A DNA stretch of 38,850 bases, from positions 1 through 38,850 of the forward strand of contig NZ_JH413830.1 in assembly GCF_000162755.2 (NCBI RefSeq), read 5' to 3'. Shown here piece after piece: positions 17,589 through 26,046 of this stretch. Numbering within the stretch: the stretch's first letter is position 1; every line of letters begins with the position of its first letter. Origin of the DNA: Legionella drancourtii LLAP12 (lineage in GTDB: Bacteria > Pseudomonadota > Gammaproteobacteria > Legionellales > Legionellaceae). The position numbers and the translations under genes were made by a program. The notes under the pieces were generated by a model that was not told the DNA's origin, made no database searches, and was given only the letters and a program-made list of their open reading frames with translations.

Positions 17589-17759
17589 TTATTGAGCGCC
17601 TCCCGTTTGGTTGGTTTGCAGAGTAGGGGCTTCTACAGGCACATTAGATACAGAAGGATGGGATAAATAAAAATAATAAATTAAGACAACGGCTAAAATG
17701 ACAATGACAAATATTGAAATAATTCCTACATATTCATTTTCACGGTCTTTTTTATTCAT
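17589..17759 (-). CDS. 56-residue single-pass membrane peptide heading the operon
   Basis: A short gene. From the ATG at 17759, with AGGAGAG seven bases upstream, it encodes 56 residues: a charged N-terminus (MNKKDRENEY), one transmembrane helix (about 11-32, VGIISIFVIVILAVVLIYYF) and a polar, Pro/Thr/Gln-rich tail ending TNQTGGAQ, followed by tandem TAA stops. The strong ribosome site, good hydrophobic segment and position under a clear promoter support it as real. It lies 133 bases before the P1B ATPase. Its function is not recognised; a small accessory subunit of the ATPase is one possibility. Confidence 0.7.
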   Translation of the reverse strand: MNKKDRENEYVGIISIFVIVILAVVLIYYFYLSHPSVSNVPVEAPTLQTNQTGGAQ

Positions 17760-17790
17760 AATGCTCTCCTGAACATTTCACTATCATTAA

Positions 17791-17840
17791 ATTATAGTAT
17801 GGAATAATCATGGAATTGATCTTTAATATTAAAGATCAAT
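17791..17840 (-). promoter_or_regulatory. Promoter with perfect 26-bp palindrome
   Basis: ATTGATCTTTAAT (17815-17827) is followed at once by its exact reverse complement ATTAAAGATCAAT (17828-17840). Reading the minus strand, a TATAAT -10 box lies at 17796-17791 with no good -35 box. If transcription starts near 17784, the palindrome is centred at about -43, the position of a class II activator site. It stands about 55 bases upstream of the 56-aa gene, and so of the P1B ATPase, Ni permease and hydrogenase unit. The TTGAT/ATCAA ends recall FNR sites, but their spacing (14 instead of 4) does not fit. Confidence 0.55.
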
Positions 17841-17879
17841 ATAGTAATTGCGAACAACACCTCTTATACCCCAGTGCCT

Positions 17880-17970
17880 TTAAGTTAAGGAAATCTGTCA
17901 TTCCCACGCAACAATGCCACGCGGGGACGACAGGCTCTGAGAAATTTGAAGCCTAAAATCCTTAACTTAA
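17880..17970. repeat. REP/MITE-like element with 12-bp perfect terminal inverted repeats
   Basis: TTAAGTTAAGGA (17880-17891) and TCCTTAACTTAA (17959-17970) are exact inverted repeats about 90 bp apart overall. Inside, CTGTC at 17896 pairs with GACAG at 17929, enclosing a GC-rich hairpin-like core (CCCACGC/GCGGGG). The outer flank CTGCCATTAAGTTAAGG (minus strand) recurs with one change at 37985-38001. It lies directly downstream of mgtA and could also end its transcript. Confidence 0.55.
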
Positions 17971-17981
17971 TGGCAGAGCCC

Positions 17982-20543
17982 TTATACCCATCGCCACATT
18001 AATCTCTTTTTAATCATTTCTACCAAAAAAAGGTAGGCAAGTGTCGCGGTGATAAGAAAAAGAAAATACGTTGCTGGCAATGGGATAAATCCCAAAAACT
18101 TGGCGATAGGTGTAAAAGGTAAAAGAACACCTATAGCAACGCAAAAGAGTACTGTTGATATCAAGGGTAGGCTCGGTTTGCTTTGCCAAGGATTTTTAAC
18201 CGTACGAATAACAAAAACCACCAGAGTTTGTGTTGCTAATGATTCTACAAACCAACCGGTTTGAAATAATGCTTCTGTTGCTGCAAAAATTTTTAGCATT
18301 ATGAAAAAAGTTATGAAATCAAAAATCGAACTAATGGGGCCAATGTAAAACATAAACTTACGAATAATATCAATGTCCCAGTGTTTGGGTTTATGTATAA
18401 AGCTACGATCAACATTATCCGTTGGAATCGTTATTTGCGAAATATCATAAAGAAGATTATTTAAAAGAATTTGGGATGGTAACATCGGTAAAAATGGTAA
18501 AAAAAGAATGGCCAGAGCCATACTTAACATATTACCAAAATTAGAACTGGTGCCCATCATCAGGTATTTCATCACGTTTCCAAACGATTTACGTCCTTCA
18601 ATGATCCCATTTAGCAATACCTTTAAATGATGTTTCAATAAGATGATATCTGCTGCTTCTCGAGCCACGTCCACAGCACCTGCAACAGAAATCCCCACAT
18701 CCGCAATATGTAAGGAGGGAACATCATTAATCCCGTCGCCAATATACCCTACAACATGGCCGCGAGAGCGTAAAGCGCTAATAATACACTGTTTTTGCAT
18801 GGGCGATATGCGTGCAAACACATCTACTCGCTCGGCAATTGCCCCTAATGCAGCATCACTAATATGCTCCAATTCATCACCGAGCAACATCTCGCAGGGA
18901 TCAATTTTTACCCCTTTGCAAACATGACGTGTGACCAACTCGTTGTCGCCTGTTAAAATTTTTATCTTTACCCCCTCCCGATGCAATTCTTTGATAACCG
19001 CCGGAATGTCTTGAAGTGGTGGATCAAAAAAGGCAAGAAATCCAGATAAAACCAGGTCTTTTTCATCTTGTGCATGATAAGAGGGTTGAGTTGCTATTTT
19101 TCGATAAGCTACAGCTAATACCCGATAGCCTTGTTCACTCAATGATAAAAATGTGGATGCAAACATTTGACGATGCACATCATCTAATACCTGGTTTTCT
19201 TCTTCGCTATGATAATGAGTACAATCTTTTACTACATACTCTGGTGCCCCTTTAGTAATGAGCAGATGCGCGCCATTTTTATCAATTACGACACTGGACC
19301 GGCGTCGCTCAAAATCAAATGGAATTTCATCGACTTTGTTGTATGATTGTATATCAGGAGGAGCATGTTTTAAGATTGCAGCATCAAGGGGATTAATATT
19401 GGCTTTTTTTAATACTGCAATGTTAAAAGGGCTAGGAATTCCTGTGCCAAATAAGCTATTTAAATAGGCCAGCAACATCACATGCTCAGAATCTTTTCCA
19501 AAAGGATCAAGGTGTTGCTCCAAAATCATTTCTCCACTGGTTAAGGTACCAGTCTTATCACTGCAAAGAATGTCAATGCTGCCAAAATTCTGGATTGCTG
19601 ATAAATTTTTAACAATCACTTTTTTCTTTGCCATATGGAGTGCACCGGCCGCGAGTGTTACCGTAGTAATCATAGGTAATAATTCAGGTGTAAGCCCCAC
19701 TGCTAATGCAACAGAAAATAATAATGATTCGAGCAAAGAGCGTTTAAGATAAATATTGACTGAGAAGACAAATATCACAAGTAAAAATACTACTTTCATG
19801 ATGAACATACCAAAACGAGTAATCCCTTTTTCAAATTCAGTATGTGGTGCCGTTTTTGCAAGCGCTTGAACTATATGACCAAATTGAGTGTTTTTTCCGG
19901 TATTTATTACTAGTGCCATTGCTGTGCCATTAACCACTGAGGAACCTGAAAAAACGGCATTACTTGCTTCAGATGGGTCTTTAGGTATGGCACTTTGTAC
20001 CGCAGCTTCTTTTTCTACGGGTAGTGATTCACCAGTAAGAGCAGCTTGTTGAATATGTACGTCTCTAGCTTTTAATAATAAAGAATCTGCTGGTATTATA
20101 TCACCAGCTATGAGTTGAATAATATCTCCTGGAACCAGTTCTCGACAAAGGATTTCTTGCCACTGACTATCGCGTAAAACATTTGCTTTAGTAGCAATGT
20201 GGCTCTGAAGTTTGTTTATGGCAAGCAGTGAGCGATGACTCTGAAAATAATCCAAGCCAATACTTAGAACAACCATCGTAATAATGATACTTGCACTGGC
20301 AATATTCCCAGTAAATGCCGAAACCAAAGCAGCAATTAATAAGATGGCAACTAATGGGTTAATCGAATGAGAGATAGCTTCAAAAATAAGCAAACGATAG
20401 GGTTTGTGGATGAATTCATTCATTCCATATATAGCCTGCCTCTTTTGTGCTTCAATATTAGTAAGCCCTTGAAGCGAACTATCTATTTGGGTTAGCGCTT
20501 GTTGAGGGCTAAGAGTGACTAAAGTTGATAAATCCCTATTCAT
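17982..20543 (-). CDS. mgtA: Mg2+-importing P-type ATPase (P3B, MgtA/MgtB type)
   Basis: About 853 residues, a usual length. The cation-ATPase N-terminal domain is followed by LTGESLPVEK, a conserved GLTPELLPMI membrane segment typical of MgtA, the phosphorylation motif LCSDKTGTLTSGEM, ITKGAPE, LTGDNELVTRHVC, and GDGINDVPSLHIADVGI. Paired C-terminal helices close the protein. It brings Mg2+ into the cytoplasm. I set the start at the ATG at 20543, preceded by AGGATGA; the GTG at 20561 and ATG at 20552 lack spacing for a ribosome site. The AT-rich 147-base leader up to norB shows no clear Mg2+-sensing leader peptide. Confidence 0.9.
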   Translation of the reverse strand: MNRDLSTLVTLSPQQALTQIDSSLQGLTNIEAQKRQAIYGMNEFIHKPYRLLIFEAISHSINPLVAILLIAALVSAFTGNIASASIIITMVVLSIGLDYFQSHRSLLAINKLQSHIATKANVLRDSQWQEILCRELVPGDIIQLIAGDIIPADSLLLKARDVHIQQAALTGESLPVEKEAAVQSAIPKDPSEASNAVFSGSSVVNGTAMALVINTGKNTQFGHIVQALAKTAPHTEFEKGITRFGMFIMKVVFLLVIFVFSVNIYLKRSLLESLLFSVALAVGLTPELLPMITTVTLAAGALHMAKKKVIVKNLSAIQNFGSIDILCSDKTGTLTSGEMILEQHLDPFGKDSEHVMLLAYLNSLFGTGIPSPFNIAVLKKANINPLDAAILKHAPPDIQSYNKVDEIPFDFERRRSSVVIDKNGAHLLITKGAPEYVVKDCTHYHSEEENQVLDDVHRQMFASTFLSLSEQGYRVLAVAYRKIATQPSYHAQDEKDLVLSGFLAFFDPPLQDIPAVIKELHREGVKIKILTGDNELVTRHVCKGVKIDPCEMLLGDELEHISDAALGAIAERVDVFARISPMQKQCIISALRSRGHVVGYIGDGINDVPSLHIADVGISVAGAVDVAREAADIILLKHHLKVLLNGIIEGRKSFGNVMKYLMMGTSSNFGNMLSMALAILFLPFLPMLPSQILLNNLLYDISQITIPTDNVDRSFIHKPKHWDIDIIRKFMFYIGPISSIFDFITFFIMLKIFAATEALFQTGWFVESLATQTLVVFVIRTVKNPWQSKPSLPLISTVLFCVAIGVLLPFTPIAKFLGFIPLPATYFLFLITATLAYLFLVEMIKKRLMWRWV

Positions 20544-20690
20544 TATATTCATCCTAAGCACAGATATGCTATTTTTTGTATAAGCTATATTAGCCTCTCA
20601 ATTTACATTTCTCATGGCCAGGGTCTTTTGCCCATGAAGTTAAAAATAAGTCTATTTTGCCTTAACATTGATTAATTTATTTCTTCAATA

Positions 20691-23015
20691 TTATTGGTGT
20701 CTTTGAAATGATGAAAGGCGGCTTTCCCCCTTTACAAAAAAGAGTTTGAATTTCATTACAAAATCATAGGCCATTAGTAATGCCGCTATGGCAAATACAA
20801 CATCTCCGGGTATACGCAACCACTGCCATAATAGCGTCGTATTATAAAACTCAAGACTACGCGCAAAGGTTAGTCCATGCTCATATACTGCTTGTAATTG
20901 TGGCCAGCCAATGGGGAAGAAATTCAATAAAATCCACAAAATTACCCCTAGGTTATATAACCAGAATGCCCATGTACCCAATCGATCGCTCCACTCGATT
21001 TTATCCCCTGCGGCATAACGCAGGCAAAAATAAATCATTCCTAATGCCAGTAATCCAAATGCGCCAAATAAAGCGGTATGTGCGTGATTCAATGTTAAAA
21101 AAGTTCCGTGTTCATAATAATTCACTAAGGGAGCATTTAACGTACCGCCACCAAATACACCGGCGCCAATGAAATTCCAAAAAGCGGCACCTAAGATATA
21201 CAGATAAGCCAAGTGTTGTTTAAAATCCTTATTTTGTTTAATTTTCTGTTGTTCCTGGATTGCATTGATGATTAGAAGAGCCAGTGGTAGTACTTCAATA
21301 AATGAGAACATTGAACCAAGTGGAACCCACATATCAGGTCCTCCTGTCCAATACCAATGATGTCCCGTACCGATGACACCACCTAAAAAAATGAGAATCG
21401 CTTCAAAAAAAACGGTTCTTTCTGCCAAAGGTCTTGATACTAGTCCAACGCCCATTAATAGATAGGCTGTGGCACAAGCTGCAAAAAACTCAAAGGATTG
21501 TTCAACCCAAAGATGGACTACCCACCACCGCCAGAAATCAGTAATCGTGAATGATTTTTCAATTCCGGTTAACGGGATCATTCCAAAACAATACAGAACG
21601 GCAATGTTAACAGTGCTGGCCCAAAACAAATGTTCGAGTTTAATTTTTCCTGTCCAAAACTCAAAAGTTGCTGTTTTTAGACCATCCCAAGTAGGCCACA
21701 TGCCTCGGAAAACAATAAAACTCCACAAAAAAAGACCTGCACAAAATCCTATCTGCCAAAGTCTTCCAAGCTGGAGATATGACAATCCTTGGTTTCCAAG
21801 CCAAAACCATGCTGTATCAATAACTCCCATGATGCCAAGGTAATCACCAATTATGGCGCCAGCTACAATAAACAGGGTTACCCAAAACAATAAATCAACG
21901 AAAAATCCCTGTCCATTAGCTTCTTTGCCGCTAATAATAGGGGCTAGGAAAACCGCAGAACTAATCCAGGAAAGTGCTATCCAAACTATTGGTGTTTGTG
22001 TATGAACGTCGCGTAAGAAATTAAAAGGAAGGAATGAGTTGATATTAATTCCATAAAATCCAGTTCGCTCTGTATAATAATGTGCGAGTAAGACACCTAC
22101 TGCAATTTGAACTAATAAGACCATTGCAACAATTAAAAAATATTTACCTACTTTTTTCTGGCTGGTTGTTAAGTCCTTAAATGTTAACAAAACGGGGCTC
22201 TTAGGTTCAGCATCTGGTCCATTTAGATAGCGATGATAAATATAGAGAATCACACCAAAACCAAAAAAAACAAAACAAAAGGATACCCATGTCCAATAAA
22301 AAGTTGCTGGAGTGGGGACATTACCCATGGTTGGTTCATATGGCCAGTTATTCGTGTAGGAAAAATCCTTACCTGGTCGATGTGCAATAGTGGTTAATGA
22401 GGAATAAATCAGGAAATCAGCGACCTGAATAGCACTTTTTTGGTTTAAGCTGTATGCTTTTGTCCAGCCTTTTATTGGATCGTGATTAAGAACCATCGTT
22501 GCTATTTCTTCCTGAAGCTGGGTTATCGCTGTTGCAATTACTTCAGGGATTATTGAAGTCTCATGACTGAGATCAACATGTTGCAGTGCCTCCTGCATTT
22601 CTTTTCGGGCGACGTATTGATCGCCTTCTGCTAAGTTGGCAAAAGATTGCTTAAATTTTAGATTTGCAATATTTTCTTCGGTTTTACGACCTAATTCTAC
22701 AAGATATTGGGCCGTATAGTCCTCTCCAAAATACGATCCCATTCCATAGATACTGCCATAATCCATGAGATCCGCACGTTGAAACCCAGCTTTTCCTGCA
22801 ACAATATCGTCTTCAGTCATGAGAATTGTTCCAGAAGCCGAGACGAATTGATGTGGCAAGGGGGGGGCTAGTTGATAGGTTTTAACCGTTCCCCAAATTA
22901 TGACGATGAAACAGAGTATTGCTGTGATTAATAGAACCCATTTCAGAACATTTGAAACAGGATCAACTTGCATAGTAAGCTTACTATCCATGTATTGCTC
23001 TTTATCGTTTATCAT
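20691..23015 (-). CDS. norB: Quinol-dependent nitric oxide reductase (qNor)
   Basis: 774 residues, the length of single-subunit qNor enzymes, which fuse a NorC-like N-terminal extension to the NorB core and take electrons from quinol. The N-terminus has one membrane helix (about 25-47), then a large periplasmic domain with GSIYGMGSYFGEDYTAQYL. The haem-copper-oxidase-like core has about 12 more helices with WWVVHLWVEQSFEFFA, GTGHHWYWTG and NHAHTALFGAFG, containing the His ligands of the haems and FeB. It reduces NO to N2O in the inner membrane. In an intracellular bacterium, detoxifying host NO is the likely role. AAGGATGGAA precedes the ATG. Confidence 0.93.
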   Translation of the reverse strand: MINDKEQYMDSKLTMQVDPVSNVLKWVLLITAILCFIVIIWGTVKTYQLAPPLPHQFVSASGTILMTEDDIVAGKAGFQRADLMDYGSIYGMGSYFGEDYTAQYLVELGRKTEENIANLKFKQSFANLAEGDQYVARKEMQEALQHVDLSHETSIIPEVIATAITQLQEEIATMVLNHDPIKGWTKAYSLNQKSAIQVADFLIYSSLTTIAHRPGKDFSYTNNWPYEPTMGNVPTPATFYWTWVSFCFVFFGFGVILYIYHRYLNGPDAEPKSPVLLTFKDLTTSQKKVGKYFLIVAMVLLVQIAVGVLLAHYYTERTGFYGININSFLPFNFLRDVHTQTPIVWIALSWISSAVFLAPIISGKEANGQGFFVDLLFWVTLFIVAGAIIGDYLGIMGVIDTAWFWLGNQGLSYLQLGRLWQIGFCAGLFLWSFIVFRGMWPTWDGLKTATFEFWTGKIKLEHLFWASTVNIAVLYCFGMIPLTGIEKSFTITDFWRWWVVHLWVEQSFEFFAACATAYLLMGVGLVSRPLAERTVFFEAILIFLGGVIGTGHHWYWTGGPDMWVPLGSMFSFIEVLPLALLIINAIQEQQKIKQNKDFKQHLAYLYILGAAFWNFIGAGVFGGGTLNAPLVNYYEHGTFLTLNHAHTALFGAFGLLALGMIYFCLRYAAGDKIEWSDRLGTWAFWLYNLGVILWILLNFFPIGWPQLQAVYEHGLTFARSLEFYNTTLLWQWLRIPGDVVFAIAALLMAYDFVMKFKLFFVKGESRLSSFQRHQ

Positions 23016-23089
23016 TAAGTTCCATCCTTAGTAACTATCTTATTTTTGCATGATTTGCGAATTATTTCTATTTTATAGCAAAGTAACCA

Positions 23090-23219
23090 GGGTCTGTTGA
23101 CCTTTCTACTATCATGGCCAAGATGTGTCGATTTTTTGTGCTCCGATGCACACCTACTTGATGTATGCTCTGATTCAGTGCTCAAAAATCAATCCATTTT
23201 GGCTCAATCTGGCGAACAG
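23090..23219. mobile_element. MITE-like element or degenerate IS ends
   Basis: The left end reads GGGTCTGTTGACCTTTC and continues to GGCCAAGATG, then a GATTTTTTGTGC tract. Read from the other side, the right end gives GGAGCTGTTCGCC, AGATTGAGCCAAAATG, then GATTTTTGAGC. The two ends are imperfect inverted repeats of about 50 bp around a partly self-complementary centre, with no transposase. The 15-mer AGATTGAGCCAAAAT at the right end (23210-23196) recurs at 31450-31464, and TGTTGAC-TTTC of the left end recurs at 31435, which supports a dispersed family. Confidence 0.5.
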
Positions 23220-23274
23220 CTCCTAATTGTGTACCCAATTAAAAATATTGAAACAGTTATGTTTAAAACTGAGC

Positions 23275-23364
23275 CTAAAGGATCTCTTTAATAAAATCAT
23301 ACCATACCACTGTCTCGATGATTCGCGTAGTAATATTCATTAGTCTTATAGGTTGTTGTTTCAT
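23275..23364 (-). CDS. Possible 29-residue peptide, doubtful
   Basis: An ATG at 23364 preceded by AAGAGA starts 29 codons (MKQQPIRLMNITTRIIETVV and on) ending at TAG. The composition is plausible, but the length is too short to trust. It lies between the effector-like gene and the MITE-like element, so it may also be the truncated start of a gene lost to that insertion. Confidence 0.2.
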   Translation of the reverse strand: MKQQPIRLMNITTRIIETVVWYDFIKEIL

Positions 23365-23446
23365 GTAATTCTCTTTTTGAGTACTTTATTATAAGGTCCT
23401 TTTCTTCGTAGTATTTGGGTTGCCATTAATTTAAATGGAGTTGTTT

Positions 23447-25027
23447 TTAACTTCTTTTTTGTGGTTCAAATTCGCAGCCTAGATCTTTTTGCAGTTTATT
23501 ATCAATAATCTCTTTTATGTCTTTTTTTAAAGCTTTTTTTAATGGTGATTGAACAGATAATGAACCAATAGAAGTTAATCTGAAATCCAAATCTTTTTTC
23601 CATGCTCGAAGTAATAATATGCTGGAGTTGCCTTTTAAACGGATGGCGTCTTTCATTAGTTTCATATAATCAAATATTATTTCTTTTGCTTCCTGTTTTT
23701 GTTTGTATTCTTCTGTTTTAAAAAGTTCTTGTAATACCGTTAGCTTACATCGTTTCAACATGGTTTTTTCTAATTGTTCTATTTGCTGTAAAAGCATTGT
23801 GCTTTGGTCAATGTTCAAAACTAACTTATCGGCCTCTTTTTTGCCCAGGCATTCTTGTTTTAGAAAAGCTAATTGTTTTATTAATACTTCTTGATTATGT
23901 TGATTCACTGCAGGTTGTAATTCTGGTTTGTATTTCCCTGCCGGTCTTTCGTTAAATACTTCTACGTAATACTCAGTGCCGAAAGAAGGATTGATAATCT
24001 GGTATCCAAAATTATATTCGATAATTTTCATATTTGGATATTCAATGGGGATTATACGCTTTATTGCTATATCGGTAAGTACTTTCCCCCCACCGGTCGC
24101 TCCATAATTGTGCATTGAAGTATTGGGATCCACATGTATGAAAAAATCAGAAATTAAGCTGTCTTCATGAATATGAATGGTATTAGAGGAGATACATTGT
24201 TCAATTTGATTTGGCAATAGTTCATTGTGATTTTCTGATGTGAGAATTCGTCGCGTAATCAATTCTTTACTATGTTGAAGCGCATGATCAAGACAAATAT
24301 CAATGGCTTGTGTATAGCATGCCCCTCCTTTAGTTTTTACCTCAAAGACGCTTCCAGTAGACATGGTGATACCGTCTTCTGCGGTGATTTCATCGGCATG
24401 AAAAGTTCCCTTTTTATCTTGTTGCTGGGAAAATAATGATTGTTGATCATTGTAGTAAATATCTTGAGCTGATGCGGTGTTTTTAGAAAAGGCATGAATT
24501 TTGGATGGGGTGCCTCCTTCAATAAATAAAGACATATTAAATAAAGTTCCAGCATTATTATAAACGGCAAATGAACTTAACAAGATGTGAACATTTGGTG
24601 TCAAAGTATTCGCCATTTTTTCTATGTCACTTAGGAGTAACTGAAATTCATTCAGTGTTAATGGGATTTTCGTGTAAAAAGAGAATTCATGTGTAGAAAG
24701 TCGTGTAACATGATTTTTCTTTTCTTTTTTTAACTGATAAAAACCCAGAGAATCCTTTTCACAATACATTTCCCGATGATGCTCATTCGCTAATGCAAAC
24801 AGTGTGGTAATTTGTGTTTGTAACCTAAGTGTCGACGATACTTGATGTTTGGCATGGGAATCTGATTCACCAAAAGATGCAAAGGGTGATCTTACGATCA
24901 GGTCGGTGATATAAATATTTTGATTAAACTGTTTAAGTGCTTTTTCTTGTTTTTGAGAAACAGTATTCAGGGTAAGTTTAATTTTTTCAAGCCGTAGATA
25001 GGTTTTGGCTAATTCATCAATAAACAT
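23447..25027 (-). CDS. Large orphan protein, possible Dot/Icm effector
   Basis: 526 residues with no signal peptide or membrane helix. Residues 1-40 are helical and charged. The middle (about 110-365) looks globular, with NVHILLSSFAVYNNAGTLFN (145-164), FIEGGTPSKIHAFSKNTAS (168-186), and YGATGGGKVLTDIAIKRIIP (308-327). Residues 375-460 are likely helical coiled-coil, and the tail is basic (KKALKKDIKEIIDNKLQKD), ending GCEFEPQKRS. The FIEGG..K(N)TAS style recalls a group of Legionella proteins of unknown function, from which I infer an effector; I cannot name a family. The GGGK glycine loop is not a canonical P-loop. The gene is monocistronic, divergent from the USP gene, and downstream of nothing on its strand. 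Confidence 0.6.
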   Translation of the reverse strand: MFIDELAKTYLRLEKIKLTLNTVSQKQEKALKQFNQNIYITDLIVRSPFASFGESDSHAKHQVSSTLRLQTQITTLFALANEHHREMYCEKDSLGFYQLKKEKKNHVTRLSTHEFSFYTKIPLTLNEFQLLLSDIEKMANTLTPNVHILLSSFAVYNNAGTLFNMSLFIEGGTPSKIHAFSKNTASAQDIYYNDQQSLFSQQQDKKGTFHADEITAEDGITMSTGSVFEVKTKGGACYTQAIDICLDHALQHSKELITRRILTSENHNELLPNQIEQCISSNTIHIHEDSLISDFFIHVDPNTSMHNYGATGGGKVLTDIAIKRIIPIEYPNMKIIEYNFGYQIINPSFGTEYYVEVFNERPAGKYKPELQPAVNQHNQEVLIKQLAFLKQECLGKKEADKLVLNIDQSTMLLQQIEQLEKTMLKRCKLTVLQELFKTEEYKQKQEAKEIIFDYMKLMKDAIRLKGNSSILLLRAWKKDLDFRLTSIGSLSVQSPLKKALKKDIKEIIDNKLQKDLGCEFEPQKRS

Positions 25028-25376
25028 AGAATACCTTTACAAATAGTTAGCGTATTAATGGATTCATCTGTTTTTATTCTTTTTAGTATCTTGTCTTATG
25101 GAGTATAGGTCTTGTTGATATAAATTGCTCAAAACGGACAAATAATGCCTCTATTTAAGGGCGTAATGTTGTATTCTATGGGGAGCTGTATCTTTACGCT
25201 TATGAATGAATGGTTTGCGCTGCTTGCATTAGATCTATTTAATTTAAAGTTTACTATAATAAACGCTATATAAAATAAGAATAAGGTATAGGTTTATCTC
25301 TTATGGAAGCTTGATACTTTTTGGCATAGAAGGTTTTTACAGGAGCTGCCGTAATTACTATTTAGAAGGAGCTACA
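25028..25376. promoter_or_regulatory. Divergent promoter region between orphan gene and USP gene
   Basis: 349 bases with no gene. On the plus strand a TATAAT at 25255-25260 is a good -10 for the stress cluster, about 120 bases before the USP start, though no convincing -35 stands 17 bases upstream. TTGATATAAATTGCTCAA at 25114-25131 has TTGA/TCAA ends with a 10-base spacer; this is not an FNR spacing. Confidence 0.35.
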
Positions 25377-25826
25377 ATGACTTACAAACATATTATGATA
25401 GCTGTTGATGGAAGTAATACTTCAGATTTAGCTGTTCATGAGGCAATTAAGCTGACTAAAGCCTTAAAGGCCAGATTAAGAATTATTCACATAGTTGATG
25501 AAACTATATTCAACTATATTGATGAATATGTTGATTTTGATACTTTATGGGACGGATACAAGAAAGTAGGCCATGACGTTTTAAATAAAGTAAGTGAAAA
25601 AGTGAAACAAGCACAAATAGAGTATGAAACCACGCTTATTGAGCTGAAACCTGGAAAAGGGCGTATTGCAGAGAAAATTGTAGCGGAAGCACAAGCTTGG
25701 CCTGCAGACTTGCTTATTATAGGATCACATGGGCGTCGAGGTTTTAGTCGTCTTATTTTAGGGAGTGTGGCAGAAAATGTGCTGCGAATTTCAACAATGC
25801 CAGTGCTTTTGGTTAGAGGGCAATAA
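25377..25826 (+). CDS. Universal stress protein (UspA family), copy 1
   Basis: 149 residues, one Usp domain. It begins MTYKHIMIAVDGSNTSD, the usual first strand. The ATP-binding pattern G2xG9xG(S/T) is complete in GSHGRRGFSRLILGS, and the protein ends RISTMPVLLVRG. It is therefore of the ATP-binding class, cytoplasmic. The ATG at 25377 is chosen over an in-frame start at 25311 because AGAAGGAG stands just before it. It opens the plus-strand stress cluster and is paralogous to the USP at 29945. Confidence 0.9.
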   Translation: MTYKHIMIAVDGSNTSDLAVHEAIKLTKALKARLRIIHIVDETIFNYIDEYVDFDTLWDGYKKVGHDVLNKVSEKVKQAQIEYETTLIELKPGKGRIAEKIVAEAQAWPADLLIIGSHGRRGFSRLILGSVAENVLRISTMPVLLVRGQ

Positions 25827-25874
25827 ATCTTGATATAGACATTTTCTTTCCTGAACAAGTGCTCATCAATTAGT

Positions 25875-26003
25875 TTAAACATACTAAAAATCAGTATGTT
25901 TAACCCTCCCGCTTCAATTAATACCTGAAAGCCATTATAGATATGTTCTATAATTAATCTATGTGGATGAAAAACAATAACCCCTGCGGTTTGAGGGTTA
26001 TTG
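25875..26003. repeat. Three consecutive hairpin-forming inverted repeats
   Basis: TTAAACATACT/AGTATGTTTAA (25875-25885 with 25893-25903), ATTATAGA/TCTATAAT (25934-25941 with 25947-25954) and CAATAACCC/GGGTTATTG (25975-25983 with 25995-26003), all perfect. They fill the gap between the USP and phosphoribosyltransferase genes. None is followed by a T-run, so they may be regulator sites or RNA-processing hairpins rather than terminators. Confidence 0.5.
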
Positions 26004-26046
26004 TGATGATTTATAGATGAACTCATATTATTTTAATGGTGAAATA

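Larger units (their letters stand above)
23016..23446. other. Intergenic region upstream of norB with a small transposon-like element
   Basis: The 431 bases hold the norB promoter region (23016-23088, no clear NorR, NsrR or FNR site), the MITE-like element at 23090-23219, and a stretch with one tiny possible gene (23275-23364). An apparent 64-codon plus-strand frame across the element is not credible as a gene. Confidence 0.5.

Noticed and set aside
17815-17840. FNR/ANR box within the 26-bp palindrome
   Set aside because: The TTGAT and ATCAA halves are 14 bases apart instead of 4, so a standard FNR dimer would not fit.
20600-20660. Hairpin (TCATGG/CCATGA) downstream of norB as terminator
   Set aside because: The stem is only 6 bp, the loop is long and no T-run follows on the minus strand.
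20780-21172. 130-codon plus-strand frame inside norB
   Set aside because: Antisense shadow of a well-conserved membrane protein; no ribosome site and unlikely composition.
23097-23291. 64-codon plus-strand frame upstream of norB
   Set aside because: It runs through the MITE-like inverted repeat, has no ribosome site, and is explained by the element's sequence.
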